Part shown: positions 21,749-30,551 of the stretch, piece after piece
Layout of the letters: every line of letters begins with the position of its first letter
Numbering within the stretch: position 1 is the stretch's first letter
Assembly (NCBI GenBank): GCA_009778035.1
Contig: WRKP01000023.1
Coordinates: forward strand, 1-37,142
DNA length: 37,142 bases
Reading direction: 5' to 3'
Origin: Planctomycetaceae bacterium
Lineage (GTDB): Bacteria > Planctomycetota > Planctomycetia > Pirellulales > Thermoguttaceae
Program-made: the position numbers and the translations under genes
The notes under the pieces: model-generated
Databases searched by the model: none
What the model saw: the letters and a program-made list of their open reading frames with translations, nothing else
What the model was told of the DNA's origin: nothing

Positions 21749-24190
21749 ATGAGAAGAACCGTTTGCCTCACCTTTCTCCTCCTGGCAAGTTGCATCGGCA
21801 CAAGCCAAGTCCTTGCCAATAAATATCATCTCCGCGATGGACGAACCATCCAAGGAATGCACGTCAAACTCTCACGCGTCGACGAAAGAGTGAACACGCC
21901 CGACCTAATAGGCCGACCCATCATCGTGATCGACGATGGACTCCGACATATCTACATGTCCCAACTCAAACAAATCCTACGCGTTAGCGAAGAATCTCTT
22001 CCCCGGCACGAAACGTTCCGCACCGGCCGCCAAACTCTACTCGACGGGAAAGAATACTATATTCCCGGCAACTATTGGAATGCCGCACCCTTCGATGAAT
22101 TCGGGCGCCGACTTCTGGAAATTCGGCATTCCCGAGGCGTCGAATTCGCCGAACAGGCAATCGTCGAACTCACGCCGTATTACATCAGCGTTACCGGAGT
22201 CAAGGCCTATAACAACATCCATATCAACGGCCAGCCGCTCAACTGGAACAAACGCATCGCGACGAATGCCGTCCCTCGCGAACAAATTTCGGCCATTCTG
22301 ACACGCCTCATTGATCCGCAAAACCTCGAAGACCGACTCAAACTCGTCCGATTCTACTTCGCCGGCGGGCAATATGTCAATGCCGATGCCGAATTGGAAG
22401 CCATCGTCCAGGATTGGCAAGATTCGCCCGACGCGATGCAACGCATCCGGCCGGTATCGCTCAACATTCGGCAAGCCCTGTATCAGCAAATCCTGGATGA
22501 ACTCGAATTTCGTTGGGAAGGCGGACAATATCATTTTGTCCGGCAATACATTACCGAATTGGAGCAAGACCCAAAGTTGCCGGAACGTCAGATCGTGCCC
22601 GTTCGGCAATTTCTGCGGCGGTATGACGAAATTGACCAGCAAAGCCAGGATATTGTTACGGCCCTCAAGGAACTGTACGAACAACTGCCGGAATATGAGA
22701 AAAGCGATAAGATACCGCCGATCATCGCGGAAATCGAAAGGGAATTGAACTTTTCGACGATTCGGCGATTGGAAGGATTTCGGCTTTTTGCGAGCGATCC
22801 GCAACTTTCCCCCGCCGAGAAGTTAGCCCTTGCGATCACGGGTTGGTATGCCGGTCCCGACGCGGATAACATTCGCCTTTCGACGGCGATCACGCTTCAG
22901 GAAACGGAACAGTTGGTTGCCGAATATCTGCGGAGCGGTCAGGATTCTCTGCTTCGGCAACGGATTTTGGAGCAACTGCGAAACCTGGAAACCGCCCGGC
23001 CTGACCTCATTGCGGGCATATTGGCAACGATGAGACCGCCGTTTGCCGATTTACCCGAAGGGGATGCAACCCAGCCGGGATATTACAATTTGAGCATCCC
23101 GAGCCCGCTCATTTCGGCACAATCATCCAGAGCGGCGGAAATCCGCTACACGGTGCAACTCCCGCCGGATTACAATCCGTATCTGCGTTATCCGATGGTC
23201 GTTTCGCTCAACGGCCTCACGCAAACGCCGGATATGCAAGTCGATTGGTGGGCCGGTTCCTGGCGCGGCGATATGCGAATCGGCCACGCAACGCGGCACG
23301 GTTACATCATCATCGCCCCGGAGTGGAATCCGCCGGAAGCATTTCTGTCGGATTACGATTTCTCCGTTTTTTCGCACGCCGCCGTGCTCGCGGCCGTGAA
23401 GGATGCGTTTCGGCGATTTAGCGTTAATACGAACAAGGTTTTCATATCGGGACACGGAATCGGCGGAACGGCCGCGTGGGATATTGCTCTCGCTCATCCC
23501 GACTTGTGGGCGGGCGCGGTGATATTTAATGCCGTTGCTTCCAAGTATATCGACGCGTACGCATCGGCCGTTCGGCATGTCCCGCTCTATCTTGTTTGGG
23601 GCGAAATGGAGGGCGTCGGCAATGTCCGAAAATGGAACACGAACGCGTTCGTGTTGAATCGGTATTTGCAATCGCAGAGCCTGCCCGGCGATGTAACGGC
23701 CGTTCGGTATATTGGCCGCGGAATGGAGGGATTTTCCGAGGAAATTCTTCATATTCTTGAATGGATGGGACTTCGGCAACGCAATCCTTCGCCGACGGAG
23801 TTTAAGGTGGAGACACTGCGTCCCTGGGATTCTTTTTTTTGGTGGGTGGAGATGCCGCATTTACTGGGGGATGTACCGAGGAATATGGTAGACCCGATGG
23901 ATTTTCCGGCTCGGCGTAATGAGTTGCGTCCGGGGCCGGTAACGGTGGAATCGCAACTGCATCGTACGACAAATAGTATTACGGTAACGACTCGTCCACG
24001 TGTGGGCAATGTGCAGATTTTTTTGACGCCGGACATTATTGATTTTCGTGCTCGGGCGTCGGTTCGGGTGAATGACAGGAATTATCATCCGGCGAATGGA
24101 GTGATTGAGCCGGATATAGAGGTCATGTTGGAGGATGTTCGCACGCGGGGCGACCGTTTGCATCCGTTTTGGGCGATGCTCGAAGGGTAA
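21749..24190 (+). CDS. Large secreted alpha/beta-hydrolase-like protein, probably catalytically dead
   Basis: The 813-residue protein has a signal peptide (M-R-R-T-V-C-L-T-F-L-L-L-A-S-C, ending V-L-A-N). A small N-terminal module starts Y-H-L-R-D-G-R-T-I-Q-G, followed by a long helical region. An esterase/prolyl-oligopeptidase-like alpha/beta domain spans about residues 470-680, and a C-terminal beta-rich tail follows. In the alpha/beta domain the nucleophile elbow reads S-G-H-G-I-G-G (residues 567-573), with Gly570 where the family has Ser (G-H-S-x-G-G). The usual catalytic-His loop reads G-R-G-M-E-G-F (656-662), with Met659 near the expected His. Both changes suggest a binding protein rather than an esterase. 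The ATG at 21749 is chosen for the signal peptide; an in-frame upstream extension has no start signal. Confidence 0.8.
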   Translation: MRRTVCLTFLLLASCIGTSQVLANKYHLRDGRTIQGMHVKLSRVDERVNTPDLIGRPIIVIDDGLRHIYMSQLKQILRVSEESLPRHETFRTGRQTLLDGKEYYIPGNYWNAAPFDEFGRRLLEIRHSRGVEFAEQAIVELTPYYISVTGVKAYNNIHINGQPLNWNKRIATNAVPREQISAILTRLIDPQNLEDRLKLVRFYFAGGQYVNADAELEAIVQDWQDSPDAMQRIRPVSLNIRQALYQQILDELEFRWEGGQYHFVRQYITELEQDPKLPERQIVPVRQFLRRYDEIDQQSQDIVTALKELYEQLPEYEKSDKIPPIIAEIERELNFSTIRRLEGFRLFASDPQLSPAEKLALAITGWYAGPDADNIRLSTAITLQETEQLVAEYLRSGQDSLLRQRILEQLRNLETARPDLIAGILATMRPPFADLPEGDATQPGYYNLSIPSPLISAQSSRAAEIRYTVQLPPDYNPYLRYPMVVSLNGLTQTPDMQVDWWAGSWRGDMRIGHATRHGYIIIAPEWNPPEAFLSDYDFSVFSHAAVLAAVKDAFRRFSVNTNKVFISGHGIGGTAAWDIALAHPDLWAGAVIFNAVASKYIDAYASAVRHVPLYLVWGEMEGVGNVRKWNTNAFVLNRYLQSQSLPGDVTAVRYIGRGMEGFSEEILHILEWMGLRQRNPSPTEFKVETLRPWDSFFWWVEMPHLLGDVPRNMVDPMDFPARRNELRPGPVTVESQLHRTTNSITVTTRPRVGNVQIFLTPDIIDFRARASVRVNDRNYHPANGVIEPDIEVMLEDVRTRGDRLHPFWAMLEG

Positions 24191-24193
24191 AAC

Positions 24194-24208
24194 GCCGCTA
24201 AAAGCGGC
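24194..24208. other. Small hairpin between the hydrolase-like gene and leuS
   Basis: GCCGCT (24194-24199) and AGCGGC (24203-24208) with an AAA loop. On the plus strand it is followed by A residues, not T, so it is not a standard terminator for the upstream gene. Confidence 0.4.
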
Positions 24209-24245
24209 AAAAATCACACGGCGACTTTTGTTTGGGCGAATGCTG

Positions 24246-24254
24246 TGTTACAAT
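24246..24254 (+). promoter_or_regulatory. Extended -10 box placed for a leaderless leuS mRNA
   Basis: TGTTACAAT (TACAAT at 24249-24254) ends 7 nt before the ATG at 24262. The same 11-mer, TGTGTTACAAT, occurs upstream of the cupin gene at 144-154. No good -35 box. Confidence 0.5.
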
Positions 24255-24261
24255 CTACCGC

Positions 24262-26943
24262 ATGAAGTACGATCCCGCGATTATCGAACCCAAATGGCAA
24301 GAATTTTGGGAAAAAAACAAAACGTTTGAACTGTGCGCATCGCAAGCGACGCGGCTCACAACCAAAAAACAATATGTCCTCGACATGTTTCCCTATCCCA
24401 GTGCCAATGGATTGCATGTCGGACATCCCGAGGGATATACCGCAACCGACATCGTCTGCCGATTCGAGCGAATGAACGGAACTGCCGTCCTCCATCCTAT
24501 GGGTTGGGACGCCTTCGGTCTGCCCGCCGAACAACAGGCAAAAAAAACCGGTATCTCGCCGAGAACCATTACCGAAACCAATATCGCAACCTTCCGCCGA
24601 CAACTCAAAATGCTCGGTTTTTCCTACGATTGGAGCCGAGAACTCTCAACCACCGATCCCGACTATTTCAAATGGACGCAGTACATATTCCTCCTGCTCT
24701 ACGACACCTGGTTTGACAAGGAACAGCAAAAAGGCCGACCCATCCGCGAATTGCCGATTCCCAAGGATGTCGATGACGCCGAAGCCTATCGAGACGAACA
24801 CCGCCTCGCCTACCAAATCGAAGCCCCCGTAAATTGGTGTCCCGCACTGGGAACCGTACTCGCCAACGAAGAAGTCATCCAAGGCCGAAGCGAACGGGGC
24901 GACCATCCCGTCGTGCGGATGCCGTTGCGTCAGTGGATGCTGCGGATTACGGCGTATGCCGACCGCCTCGAATCCGACCTCGCAACCCTCGACTGGTCGG
25001 ACGGTATCAAAGCCTTGCAGCGGAATTGGATCGGACGCAGTACCGGAGCCGAAGTTGATTTTTATGTCGGCAACGCGTCGCAGGGCGACACGGCCAACAT
25101 TAGCATCGACGACTGGAAAGCCCAGCGGCAAAAAACCGGTTTTCCTCGCAAGCCGAGCGGCGATGTGCTGCGGATTTACACGACCCGGCCCGACACGCTT
25201 TTCGGTGCGACGTATATGGTCATCGCGCCCGAACATCCCTTTGTCAAACGCTTGACGACCAAAGAGCAACGGGAAGCCGTCGAAACCTACTGCGAACAGG
25301 CCGCGACGAAAAGCGATCTCGACCGCACCGACTTGGCCAAGGACAAAACCGGCGTTTTTACGGGTTCGTATGCGGTCAATCCGGTGAATGGCGAAGCGAT
25401 TCCGATTTGGATTGCCGATTATGTGCTGATTTCCTACGGCACCGGGGCGATTATGGCGGTGCCGGGCCACGACACCCGGGATTTTGAGTTTGCCCAGCAG
25501 TTCGGCCTGCCGATTGTGCAGGTTGTTGAAAAGGCAGACAGTTGCCCGGCGGACGACTGTGTCAGTTCCTGTGCATACACCGATGACGGCATTGCGGTCA
25601 ACTCGGGAAAATACAACGGGCTGACAACGCAAGAGTTCAAGGCATCCATCACGGCAGATTTGACCCAAGCAGGCCTCGGTCGCCAAGCAGTCAACTACAA
25701 ACTGCGGGATTGGCTTTTCAGTCGACAGCATTTCTGGGGCGAACCGTTCCCGATTCTCCATGAACTCGACAGCGACGGCCAAATGACGGGTCGAACGGTT
25801 GCCCTCGATGCGTCGGAGTTGCCGCTCGACATGCCGAACATTGATTTTAAGGCGGAACACAATACGCCGGAACCGCCGTTTGAACATGCTGCGCCCGATT
25901 GGCTCTACGTAACACGCAACGGCAAAAAATACAAACGGGAAACGAACACCATGCCGCAATGGGCCGGCTCGTGTTGGTATTATTTGCGGTACATCGACCC
26001 GAAAAACGATAAAATGCTGGTCGATCCCGAATTGGAAAAGCGATGGATGCCCGTCGATCTGTATGTCGGCGGAGCGGAACACGCGGTGCTGCATTTGCTT
26101 TATGCCCGATTTTGGCATAAGGTGCTTTATGATTACGGCCTGGTTTCGCATTCGGAGCCTTTCCAAAAATTGGTCAACCAGGGCATGATTCTCGGCGAAG
26201 ATGGCCAAAAAATGTCAAAAAGCCGGGGCAATGTGATCAATCCCGACGATGTGGTTGCGAAATACGGAGCGGATTCGCTTCGGCTTTATGAGATGTTTAT
26301 GGGGCCTTTGGAATCGACAAAACCTTGGTCGATGGAAAGCGTTGGGGGCGTTCGGGGATTTTTGGACCGTGTTTGGCGGATGATCGTGGATGTCGTTCAG
26401 CCGGAACAAACGGGCATAGAGCCGCAGCCGTCAGATTGTGCCTCTGTCAATAAAAGTGTGCAAGATGTTGCGTTAACGGCGGAACAAAGCCGAATGCTGC
26501 ATAAAACGATCAAGGCCGTAACGGAAGACATTCGGGATATGTCCTTCAATACGGCCATCGCCCGGATGATGGAATTCACGAATTTCTTCATGAAGGAGCA
26601 GGTACGGCCCCGTGAGGCAATGGAGAAATTTGTATTGCTTTTGTCGCCGTTTGCCCCGCATATTGCGGAGGAATTATGGTCGATATTCGGGCATCAGGCG
26701 ACGTTGGCCTATGAATCTTGGCCGGTTTATGATGAGGGAGCGATTAAGGAGACGGAGTTGGAGATACCGGTATCGCTCAACGGCAAGATGCGGTCGAAGA
26801 TTGTGATTTCGCCGGATGCGGATGCGGCAACGATGGAGCGGCTTGCTGTTGCGGATGCGAAAATCGCGGAGTTGTTATCGGGCAAGACGGTCGTTAAAAA
26901 GGTCATCGTTCCCGGAAAAATGGTCAATTTCGTGGTGAAGTGA
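24262..26943 (+). CDS. leuS: Leucyl-tRNA synthetase
   Basis: LeuS charges tRNA-Leu in the cytoplasm. The 893-residue class I enzyme has the HIGH-type motif as H-V-G-H in [15 protein letters not shown] (near residue 52), the CP1 editing domain with [11 protein letters not shown] and [15 protein letters not shown], and K-M-S-K-S in [12 protein letters not shown] near residue 650. A typical anticodon-binding domain closes the protein ([14 protein letters not shown]). The start ATG is set by the family N terminus K-Y-D-P and by the -10 box 7 nt upstream. Its stop is followed by family A copy A5. Confidence 0.97.
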   Translation: MKYDPAIIEPKWQEFWEKNKTFELCASQATRLTTKKQYVLDMFPYPSANGLHVGHPEGYTATDIVCRFERMNGTAVLHPMGWDAFGLPAEQQAKKTGISPRTITETNIATFRRQLKMLGFSYDWSRELSTTDPDYFKWTQYIFLLLYDTWFDKEQQKGRPIRELPIPKDVDDAEAYRDEHRLAYQIEAPVNWCPALGTVLANEEVIQGRSERGDHPVVRMPLRQWMLRITAYADRLESDLATLDWSDGIKALQRNWIGRSTGAEVDFYVGNASQGDTANISIDDWKAQRQKTGFPRKPSGDVLRIYTTRPDTLFGATYMVIAPEHPFVKRLTTKEQREAVETYCEQAATKSDLDRTDLAKDKTGVFTGSYAVNPVNGEAIPIWIADYVLISYGTGAIMAVPGHDTRDFEFAQQFGLPIVQVVEKADSCPADDCVSSCAYTDDGIAVNSGKYNGLTTQEFKASITADLTQAGLGRQAVNYKLRDWLFSRQHFWGEPFPILHELDSDGQMTGRTVALDASELPLDMPNIDFKAEHNTPEPPFEHAAPDWLYVTRNGKKYKRETNTMPQWAGSCWYYLRYIDPKNDKMLVDPELEKRWMPVDLYVGGAEHAVLHLLYARFWHKVLYDYGLVSHSEPFQKLVNQGMILGEDGQKMSKSRGNVINPDDVVAKYGADSLRLYEMFMGPLESTKPWSMESVGGVRGFLDRVWRMIVDVVQPEQTGIEPQPSDCASVNKSVQDVALTAEQSRMLHKTIKAVTEDIRDMSFNTAIARMMEFTNFFMKEQVRPREAMEKFVLLLSPFAPHIAEELWSIFGHQATLAYESWPVYDEGAIKETELEIPVSLNGKMRSKIVISPDADAATMERLAVADAKIAELLSGKTVVKKVIVPGKMVNFVVK

Positions 26944-26964
26944 TGGAGTCGAGCCTTGCTCGGA

Positions 26965-27119
26965 AACTGTCATCCCGGCGCACGCCGGGACCCAGAGGAA
27001 CCGACATCACACGCCGCTCGGCTGGGTTCCGGCTTTCGCCGGAATGACGATGGGGCCGGAATGACGTTGCGCAAGCCGGAATGGCGGGAGCGATTCCGGG
27101 CCAATTTGGGATACGTTCT
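26965..27119. repeat. Family A element, copy A5
   Basis: GTCATCCCGGC-GCAC-GCCGGGA and TTCCGGC-TTTC-GCCGGAATGACG give the two-hairpin core. The right end reads CCAATTTGGGATACGTTCT (27101-27119), the complement of a family terminus. The 339-bp gap between leuS and the next gene consists of this element, then an AT-rich stretch (27120-27245) in which I see no gene, then the palindrome and ribosome site of the next gene. Confidence 0.75.
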
Positions 27120-27245
27120 GGCAGTAAATTCCCGTTTGATTTCTTAATTTTTCTTTCAAGAGTTCGTAAAAATCAACCGATTAGCAGTCATAAGCGGCAT
27201 AACCGTTACATTCTGCCGGATATGCTTGCCTAAATCACGAACTTT

Positions 27246-27261
27246 AACAGTTTTGACTGTT
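27246..27261. promoter_or_regulatory. Short palindrome in the leader of the solenoid-protein gene
   Basis: AACAGT (27246-27251), TTTG, ACTGTT (27256-27261): perfect 6-bp arms, 21 nt before the ATG. It could be an operator or a leader hairpin. Confidence 0.3.
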
Positions 27262-27282
27262 CCCCCAAAAACGAGGAAAAAC

Positions 27283-30200
27283 ATGAAATACCTACTCACC
27301 AAAATTGGCCTTGCCGGAATCGCCCTGGGTGCTCTATTTGCCCTGGCCGGTGCCCTCGCCAATGATTTGACCGAATTCGAGGCTATGCTCCAAGAGAAGA
27401 TGCGCCAAGAATCCCAGCGAACTTCTCAAAATAATTCGGGCAACGAACCAAAAACCGCCGCAACGGCGAGCCGAACCGCAAACGCTCCGGCCGCTCGGGA
27501 AACCCAACCCAGCCCGACACCCGGCGGACGCGCCCGAGTCGCTCCTTCGACACCTGACACTGCGAACGCCCAAGGTACAGGCCCTGCCGTCATCAGCGAT
27601 GGCTGGACGACCGTCAAACCGAATGCCCCCGGTACGGTCTTGCCCGAACCCCGAATCGTTCCTCCGCCGGCAGCAAAACCATCCCTCGAGAAGCCCGCCG
27701 CTGAGAGACCGGCCCTTGAAACACCGGTGGTCGAGCAGTTCCCCATCGAGTTTTTCGTTGAATCCGACGGACATGGAACGCAGCCGCAACCGAAAGAGGA
27801 AGAAGTCCAGCCGGAACCGGAATTGCCGGTCGAGTTGTTCGAGCCGGAATTGATTAACGGCGGACGCACTCCCGCAGCCGCACCTCCGGCCAAAGATGCC
27901 GATTCGCTCTTTTTGGATAGCATCTTCGATGAAGAATATACCGTGATTGAAGAGCCAGATGACGGCGGTATTGCGGATATTGGCGTCTTGGAAATTATTT
28001 CCGAACCCCGACGGCGGTTTGAATCCAGAACGCCGATTAGCGTTACGCCATCGCAGGAAAGCGAATTGAGCCGAACCTTGGAAGACTTGGCTAACGAACC
28101 CATCGTCGAAGGGCGAATCGTTGACGATGCAACCGATCAGACGGACATTGTCCAAGATACCGCACCGGAGAAGACAAGGGTCGTGATTCAAATCCCGGAT
28201 TTCGACCGCGAGGATGAAGAAAATGACTGGAAATTGATTGATCCCACATTGGCTGGCGATCCCAACGCACAGGATAAACTCAAGTTGATGCACGATGAAA
28301 TTATCAACGGTCTGCGGTCTCGCAATATACAGAACCGCTACGAAATGTGGAAGAATTTCGCCCGCGGCATTATGCGAGATACGGCTGGTATCAACACGAA
28401 AAGCGAACTTGATGGCCGTTTCCGATTGAAATGGTTCTTGAAATTGTACGACGAACCCGTGCGTTCGACCTTTGAGGTCGAGGAGTATTCCCGAGAGTTG
28501 TTCGTTGGTTTTGCTGGCGGCCATCGGCACCTGGCCGAGTTGATGCCGGGAATCCGCGAACGCATGGACATTCCCAAACGCGAAGACGGCGGGATTAAGT
28601 TTCCGCTCTGCACGACGCCGATTGAAGCATTAGCCGAAGTCAAACGGGCACTTCTCTTGGCATCGTCGGCACACGCCCGAGCGTTTTCGACGCTGACGGC
28701 GACCGAACTGGACGAATTGGAGAAAAATTTCGTGGAAACCTTCGTTGGGAAAGCCTGTATTACCGGTCATACCATCCCGGCACGATCCGTCGGGCGAAGG
28801 CATGTCGATATATTGACAAGAGTCGATACCGCCGCACTGTATGATGGAGCGGAAGCCTTGATTCCGCTGACGAATACAGCCTTGCTGGATCTGTTGGCTC
28901 AACTTCCCGACGATGTGTTGCCGCGAGTCACGATGAACGGTCAACAATTCCAACGGCTGACGACGGCGGCGGGCGACATCCTCATCGGCGGGCACGGACG
29001 AAATACATACGATCTCGACCTGCCGGAAATGCGGGATGTAATCTGCGTGATTAGCCGAGGTGAGGATGATACCTTCCGCGAAGGAACCTGCAATTTGCGT
29101 CGGCCCGTGATGGTGATTATCGCTTTGGGCAAAAAAAATACCTTCATCGGCACGCGGCCTGGCATCCAGGGCGGTTCCGTGATGGGGATTTCGATGCTGC
29201 TTGACCGCGCCGAGCGAAGTACCTACGATGCCCGAGATGTCGCGCAAGGCTCCTCGATGGGAGGTGTCGGTATCCTGATTAACTATGAAGGAACCAATAC
29301 CTACAAAGGGCTGCGCCGTGTACAGGGACACGCCCTGGCGGGACTTGGGTTGCTCATTGACCGAGGACAAGGTAATTCATCCTACAAAGCGTCGATGTGG
29401 GCGCAGGGTTTTGGTGCTCCCGGCGGATTCGGCGCATTGTCGAACAGCGGGAACGGCAACAATCATTTTTACTGCGGCGGTATGTATCTCGACTCGTATC
29501 CTGAACATCCCGGATACGACGGTTGGGGACAAGGAATCGGTGCAGGGATCAGGCAGGTCGCGAACGGCGGAATCGGCGTCATCCTATCAGGAGCCGGCAA
29601 CGATGTTTACGAAGTCGATTACTTCGGACACGGCGGCGGATACTGGCTCGGAGTCGGCATTGCCCGAGACTTCGGAGGAAATGATATGCGGCACGGAACT
29701 ACGCTGACCGACTATAACGGCAGGCCGAGGCCCGGACCGGGAACACAAGCACGATGGACGCGATTTGTCAACGGATTCGGCTGCCATTACGCTCTCGGAT
29801 ACTGCTTCGACGACGGAGGCGATGACCTCTACGGCGGACAAATTATGGGAACCGGGATGGCTTGGGACTTGGCGTATGGAATCCTTGCGGACTTTAGAGG
29901 CAGCGGACGATACACCTCGACCGGCAACATGAAACACGGTGTCGGTGCTGAGGCAAGTATTGGAATTTTGTTTTCCTATGGCGGCAACGATCTCTTTGCT
30001 GGCCGGAGCCAAGGTTCTGCAAGTCCCCGGCATGATTATCACCCGGCGGCGAGCGGTGGAAACTTTAGTTTCCTGATTAACTACGGCGGCACAAATCAAT
30101 ACGGAACTGGCAATCAGCGTGTTGCCCAACCGCATTCGTATGTGCAGCGTGGAGCGATTGGCGGGTTTTTGATTGACCGGCCTACGGAGAGCGAAGCGGT

Positions 30201-30432
30201 ACTTGCCCGGGCTTCGTTACGGGATGCCATCGACAAACGCAACCAGGAAATTGCGGAATACGATGCGATGGTGGAGCAGATGCGGGCAACTGCTGCGGAG
30301 CGTCGGCAGCGATATGTGCCGCCGCGACAGCGAAGGCCGTTGCCGATTTCGGAGAGCCAACTGATTAGTGCGGTGCCTGATTTCGATCCGAATTTCAAGC
30401 GAGCCGACGCAGCAGACGCGAACGTAAGATAG
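27283..30432 (+). CDS. Large secreted protein with glycine-rich solenoid repeats, function unknown
   Basis: The 1049-residue protein has a signal peptide (M-K-Y-L-L-T-K-I-G-L-A-G-I-A-L, ending G-A-L-A). A low-complexity Pro/Ala/Glu-rich stretch runs to about residue 290. A unique, mostly helical domain (300-560) contains G-H-R-H-L-A-E-L and G-R-R-H-V-D-I-L. About 13 repeats of 22-45 residues follow (563-968), of the form hydrophobic-x-D/N-x-G-G-N-D-x-Y-(x)n-Q-G-(x)n-G-x-G. Examples are L-S-G-A-G-N-D-V-Y, D-D-G-G-D-D-L-Y, S-Y-G-G-N-D-L-F and N-Y-G-G-T-N-Q-Y. The tail is basic and helical. The repeats suggest a beta-solenoid, perhaps a surface or structural protein. GAGGA (27273-27277) is its ribosome site. 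The TAG stop is the first part of repeat family C. I do not recognise the family. Confidence 0.85.
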   Translation: MKYLLTKIGLAGIALGALFALAGALANDLTEFEAMLQEKMRQESQRTSQNNSGNEPKTAATASRTANAPAARETQPSPTPGGRARVAPSTPDTANAQGTGPAVISDGWTTVKPNAPGTVLPEPRIVPPPAAKPSLEKPAAERPALETPVVEQFPIEFFVESDGHGTQPQPKEEEVQPEPELPVELFEPELINGGRTPAAAPPAKDADSLFLDSIFDEEYTVIEEPDDGGIADIGVLEIISEPRRRFESRTPISVTPSQESELSRTLEDLANEPIVEGRIVDDATDQTDIVQDTAPEKTRVVIQIPDFDREDEENDWKLIDPTLAGDPNAQDKLKLMHDEIINGLRSRNIQNRYEMWKNFARGIMRDTAGINTKSELDGRFRLKWFLKLYDEPVRSTFEVEEYSRELFVGFAGGHRHLAELMPGIRERMDIPKREDGGIKFPLCTTPIEALAEVKRALLLASSAHARAFSTLTATELDELEKNFVETFVGKACITGHTIPARSVGRRHVDILTRVDTAALYDGAEALIPLTNTALLDLLAQLPDDVLPRVTMNGQQFQRLTTAAGDILIGGHGRNTYDLDLPEMRDVICVISRGEDDTFREGTCNLRRPVMVIIALGKKNTFIGTRPGIQGGSVMGISMLLDRAERSTYDARDVAQGSSMGGVGILINYEGTNTYKGLRRVQGHALAGLGLLIDRGQGNSSYKASMWAQGFGAPGGFGALSNSGNGNNHFYCGGMYLDSYPEHPGYDGWGQGIGAGIRQVANGGIGVILSGAGNDVYEVDYFGHGGGYWLGVGIARDFGGNDMRHGTTLTDYNGRPRPGPGTQARWTRFVNGFGCHYALGYCFDDGGDDLYGGQIMGTGMAWDLAYGILADFRGSGRYTSTGNMKHGVGAEASIGILFSYGGNDLFAGRSQGSASPRHDYHPAASGGNFSFLINYGGTNQYGTGNQRVAQPHSYVQRGAIGGFLIDRPTESEAVLARASLRDAIDKRNQEIAEYDAMVEQMRATAAERRQRYVPPRQRRPLPISESQLISAVPDFDPNFKRADAADANVR

Positions 30433-30525
30433 TGGTTAATTTAATAATGGTTAGTGGTTAATGAACAACCACTAGCCATGAACCATTGATCATTAACCAT
30501 TATAAAATTAACCACTAACCATTAC
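30430..30525. repeat. Family C palindromic and direct-repeat block
   Basis: TAGTGGTTAAT occurs at 30430-30440 and 30452-30462, and its complement ATTAACCACTA at 30507-30517, with further ATTAACCAT units between. The block is a long imperfect palindrome of about 96 bp that begins with the upstream gene's TAG stop codon. A C-rich tract (30533-30541) follows. It explains nearly all of the 119-nt gap between the two secreted-protein genes. Confidence 0.8.
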
Positions 30526-30551
30526 CCCCTAACCCCCCCCCTCAAATAACA

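Noticed and set aside
24194-24208. Intrinsic terminator after the hydrolase-like gene
   Set aside because: The hairpin is followed by A residues on the coding strand; a T-run is seen only on the opposite strand, where no gene would use it.
24646-26208. A 520-codon open frame antisense to leuS
   Set aside because: It lies wholly inside a clear leucyl-tRNA synthetase gene and reads as a compositional shadow.
27334-28530. A 398-codon open frame antisense to the solenoid-protein gene
   Set aside because: Arg/Gly/Cys-rich without motifs, opposite the low-complexity region of a gene with a clear start and signal peptide.
28972-30187. Interpretation of the G-G-N-D repeats as RTX calcium-binding nonapeptides
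   Set aside because: RTX repeats are nine residues long with G-G-x-G-x-D-x-U-x. Here the spacing is 22-45 residues and the consensus differs.
30430-30525. CRISPR array between the secreted-protein genes
   Set aside because: The units are short, overlapping and in both orientations, with no constant spacers and no cas genes. It is a palindromic block.
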